DNA from: Treponema sp.
Lineage (GTDB): Bacteria; Spirochaetota; Spirochaetia; Treponematales; Breznakiellaceae
Reading direction: 5' to 3'
Assembly (NCBI GenBank): GCA_009786455.1
Contig: WQTD01000005.1
Span: forward strand, 1-33,426
Length of the DNA: 33,426 nt
Below are positions 31,930-33,426 of this stretch, piece after piece (positions within the stretch are counted from its first letter, which is position 1; every line of letters starts with the position of its first letter). Position numbers and translations under genes: made by a program. Below the pieces are notes generated by a model, which made no database searches, was not told where the DNA came from, and saw only the letters and a list, made by a program, of their open reading frames with translations.

Positions 31930-32859
31930 TTACCCGGTGTATTTCCTGTAAATATCCGGATCGGTAACTTTTATTTTTAGCAAGGTTTCTTCGATCAAAG
32001 AATTATCCTCATGATTTATTTCATAATGATCTATCAGCCAGAAATAATGATTCAAAAGACGGGGTTTCAGTAAATCCCGCCTTGCCGGGTTGGCTTCATA
32101 TTCGGTTTCCAGCGAAAAAATTGATTGTTTGAGCCTGCCCGCCTCCATTTGTTTTAATTCGCGCTTGACGGAAAAAACACCCCACAGATAACCGTAAACT
32201 GGTATCCACTCGCAAACCTGCGCTCCTTTGTAACCAAGTGCAGAAACCTCATTGATTAGCTTGATGATGAGAGCCGACTCCATGGATTGCATTTCAACCC
32301 TGGACGGGTCCAGAAAAAACGCTTCCCTGAACAGGGCTTTTGCCGTTTTTGTCTGGGCTAAAAGCGCGTTAATATCCGCTACCTCGGCGAGAATTTCCGC
32401 ATCATCTCTTTTGATTCGGGCGGCCTGTTCAAGATATTTGAGAGCTTCGTCATAATTGCCAATTCCCTTGTAACAGCGGCCTGTAAGGAGCAAAAGACCC
32501 GCATCGGTTGAATGACTGCCGAGTAAACCCTCAAAAAAAAACAGGGCTCTTGAATAAACAAAAAAACGAACAGAGTACTGGCACTGATCGTATACATTAT
32601 CAAGTTGTTCAAGAAAAACATTATATTGCTTTAAGAGCGTAATAAAGAGGCTGCCTTTTTCAAAAGGGTTTTTTATATCATCAATCCTCCTGGTATGTTC
32701 AAGCCACCAATTAACGCATTTAAGCGCATGCTTGATTTCTTCGTTATCAAATTCCAAATCCAGAGCCTGTTCCATCAATATGCATGCAGTTCCCATGTCA
32801 GAAGCTTTCAGTTTATCATATGCATTTTTCAATAAAAGCGCAGCCTGACCATTTTCCAT
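31930..32859 (-). CDS. TPR protein, first gene of the GreA-fusion operon
   Basis: This 309-residue, probably cytoplasmic protein without a signal peptide has helical repeats. The best TPR match is AGLLLLTGRCYKGIGNYDEALKYLEQA (about 121-147), followed by AEILAEVADINALLAQTKTAKALFREAFFLDP; the first 35 residues may be another repeat. The C-terminal 110 residues (CEWIPVYGYLWGVFSVKREL onward) are helical and unassigned. It has no Shine-Dalgarno sequence, but a good promoter ends 11 bases before the ATG, so the leader is only about five bases. It probably acts with the GreA fusion encoded 18 bases downstream; a scaffold role is inference. Confidence 0.75.
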   Translation of the reverse strand: MENGQAALLLKNAYDKLKASDMGTACILMEQALDLEFDNEEIKHALKCVNWWLEHTRRIDDIKNPFEKGSLFITLLKQYNVFLEQLDNVYDQCQYSVRFFVYSRALFFFEGLLGSHSTDAGLLLLTGRCYKGIGNYDEALKYLEQAARIKRDDAEILAEVADINALLAQTKTAKALFREAFFLDPSRVEMQSMESALIIKLINEVSALGYKGAQVCEWIPVYGYLWGVFSVKRELKQMEAGRLKQSIFSLETEYEANPARRDLLKPRLLNHYFWLIDHYEINHEDNSLIEETLLKIKVTDPDIYRKYTG

Positions 32860-32870
32860 TGTTTCATGTC

Positions 32871-32920
32871 AGTATAACATTTTTTGGAGGTTTGACAATA
32901 GTGCAGGCAGGAAGTATGAT
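32871..32920. promoter_or_regulatory. Back-to-back promoters for the TPR operon and rpe sharing a -35 region
   Basis: Plus strand: TTGACA (32892-32897), 17 bases, TATGAT (32915-32920). Minus strand: TTGTCA (32898-32893), 16 bases, TATACT (32876-32871), which also has an upstream TG (extended -10). The two -35 boxes overlap by five bases on opposite strands, so the promoters cannot be occupied at the same time. Confidence 0.65.
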
Positions 32921-32927
32921 TACAAAA

Positions 32928-33426
32928 ATGGGCAAATTTACAATATCACCCTCCATTTTATCCGCAGATTTCTGTAATTTCGCAAAGGCCATTTCACAAA
33001 TAGAAGTTTCAGGGGCTCCGTGGCTTCACATGGACGTAATGGACGGCTTGTTTGTGCCGAATTTGACATTCGGATCAACTCTTGTTAAGGCAATCAGAAA
33101 GCAAACTAAATTATTCCTCGATGTTCATTTAATGATTATGCAGCCGTCCCGTTATTTACAGCGTTTTGCCGATGCCGGAGCAGATGCCATTACAATTCAT
33201 TATGAAGCTGAAACACACACACATAAATTTCTTGCAGAAATCAGGCAGCTTGGTTTAAAAGCAGGAATTGCCGTTGTTCCGTCCACTCCTGTATCAGCGC
33301 TGGAAGATGTTTTGCCTTTTATTGATTTGGCTTTGATAATGACTGTTGATCCCGGTTTCGGCGGGCAAAAATTAATTGGGCAGTGTTTGGAAAAAATAAG
33401 GAAACTTGCAAAAATGAGAAAAGAAG
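32928..33426 (+). CDS. rpe: Ribulose-phosphate 3-epimerase, N-terminal part (runs off the right edge)
   Basis: This is the first 166 codons of a TIM-barrel enzyme that interconverts ribulose 5-phosphate and xylulose 5-phosphate in the pentose phosphate pathway. Motifs: ISPSILSADF, HMDVMDGLFVPNLTFG with metal-site His and Asp, DVHLMI, IHYEAE, and the second catalytic Asp in MTVDPGFGGQ. The ATG at 32928 is favoured because MGKFTISPSIL has the usual family start and lies seven bases after the -10 box. In-frame ATG 32916 and GTG 32901 are alternatives; the GTG has GGAGG ten bases upstream. If the promoter at 32892-32920 is real, those two would lie before the transcription start. Confidence 0.92.
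   Translation, partial: MGKFTISPSILSADFCNFAKAISQIEVSGAPWLHMDVMDGLFVPNLTFGSTLVKAIRKQTKLFLDVHLMIMQPSRYLQRFADAGADAITIHYEAETHTHKFLAEIRQLGLKAGIAVVPSTPVSALEDVLPFIDLALIMTVDPGFGGQKLIGQCLEKIRKLAKMRKE

Noticed and set aside
1-33426. Mobile elements, prophage, tRNA or rRNA genes
   Set aside because: No transposase, integrase, terminal inverted repeats, attachment-like duplications or cloverleaf sequences were recognised. Gene content and base use look uniform across the window.

Overview
The window looks like a piece of the chromosome of a Treponema-like spirochaete. It is AT-leaning, densely coding and shows no sign of plasmid or phage. The main reason is gene order: thymidylate kinase, TamB, BamA, Skp/OmpH, MutS and ComF lie in the order I remember from spirochaetes (Borrelia bb0793-bb0798; the TamB-BamA-Skp-MutS core also in T. 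pallidum TP0325-TP0328). The very long GreA fusion, the 'MGSQDKA'-type NAD ligase and the large single-chain PurL fit the same group. Unlike T. pallidum, this organism has purine and pyrimidine synthesis genes (purL, pyrC) and ferrous iron uptake (feoAB), so it is probably a commensal or free-living relative. The species cannot be fixed from the sequence alone.

Layout. 1-3199 (minus): alkaline phosphatase, a YibE/F membrane protein and the start of purL, nearly abutting or overlapping. 3322-3699 (minus): a DtxR-family repressor with an iron-type Cys-x-x-Glu-His ligand set. It is divergent from 3830-7200 (plus): feoA, feoB and a second YibE/F gene, read from a promoter covered by two matching palindromes that are likely repressor sites. 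7238-9178 (plus): ligA. 9175-10426 (minus): a small exported protein and tmk. 10569-20787 (plus): tamB, bamA, skp and mutS, for outer-membrane assembly and mismatch repair. 20822-22910 (minus): comF and uraA. 22975-26115 (minus): an ECF transporter (T subunit, fused double ATPase, UPF0397-type S subunit). 26214-27551 (plus): pyrC. 27563-32859 (minus): a TPR protein, a 918-residue GreA fusion and a membrane-anchored vWA-like protein. 32928-end (plus): the start of rpe. No rRNA, tRNA, CRISPR, insertion sequence or integrase was seen. No gap between genes exceeds about 145 bases.

How the parts fit. The feo block is a metal-controlled uptake unit whose third gene is a membrane protein of unknown role; a relative of that gene lies in the neighbouring phosphatase operon. 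TamB, BamA and Skp form an outer-membrane biogenesis unit. UraA, PyrC and possibly the ECF transporter concern pyrimidine or vitamin supply.

The less expected signals are these. Several genes without a Shine-Dalgarno sequence (purL, ligA, pyrC, rpe) have a good -10 box only 5-7 bases before the start codon, which suggests leaderless mRNAs. Two divergent promoters (rpe and the TPR gene) share one -35 region. The thymidylate kinase P-loop has Thr in place of the usual Lys. The conserved TPR/GreA/vWA operon has no known joint function.
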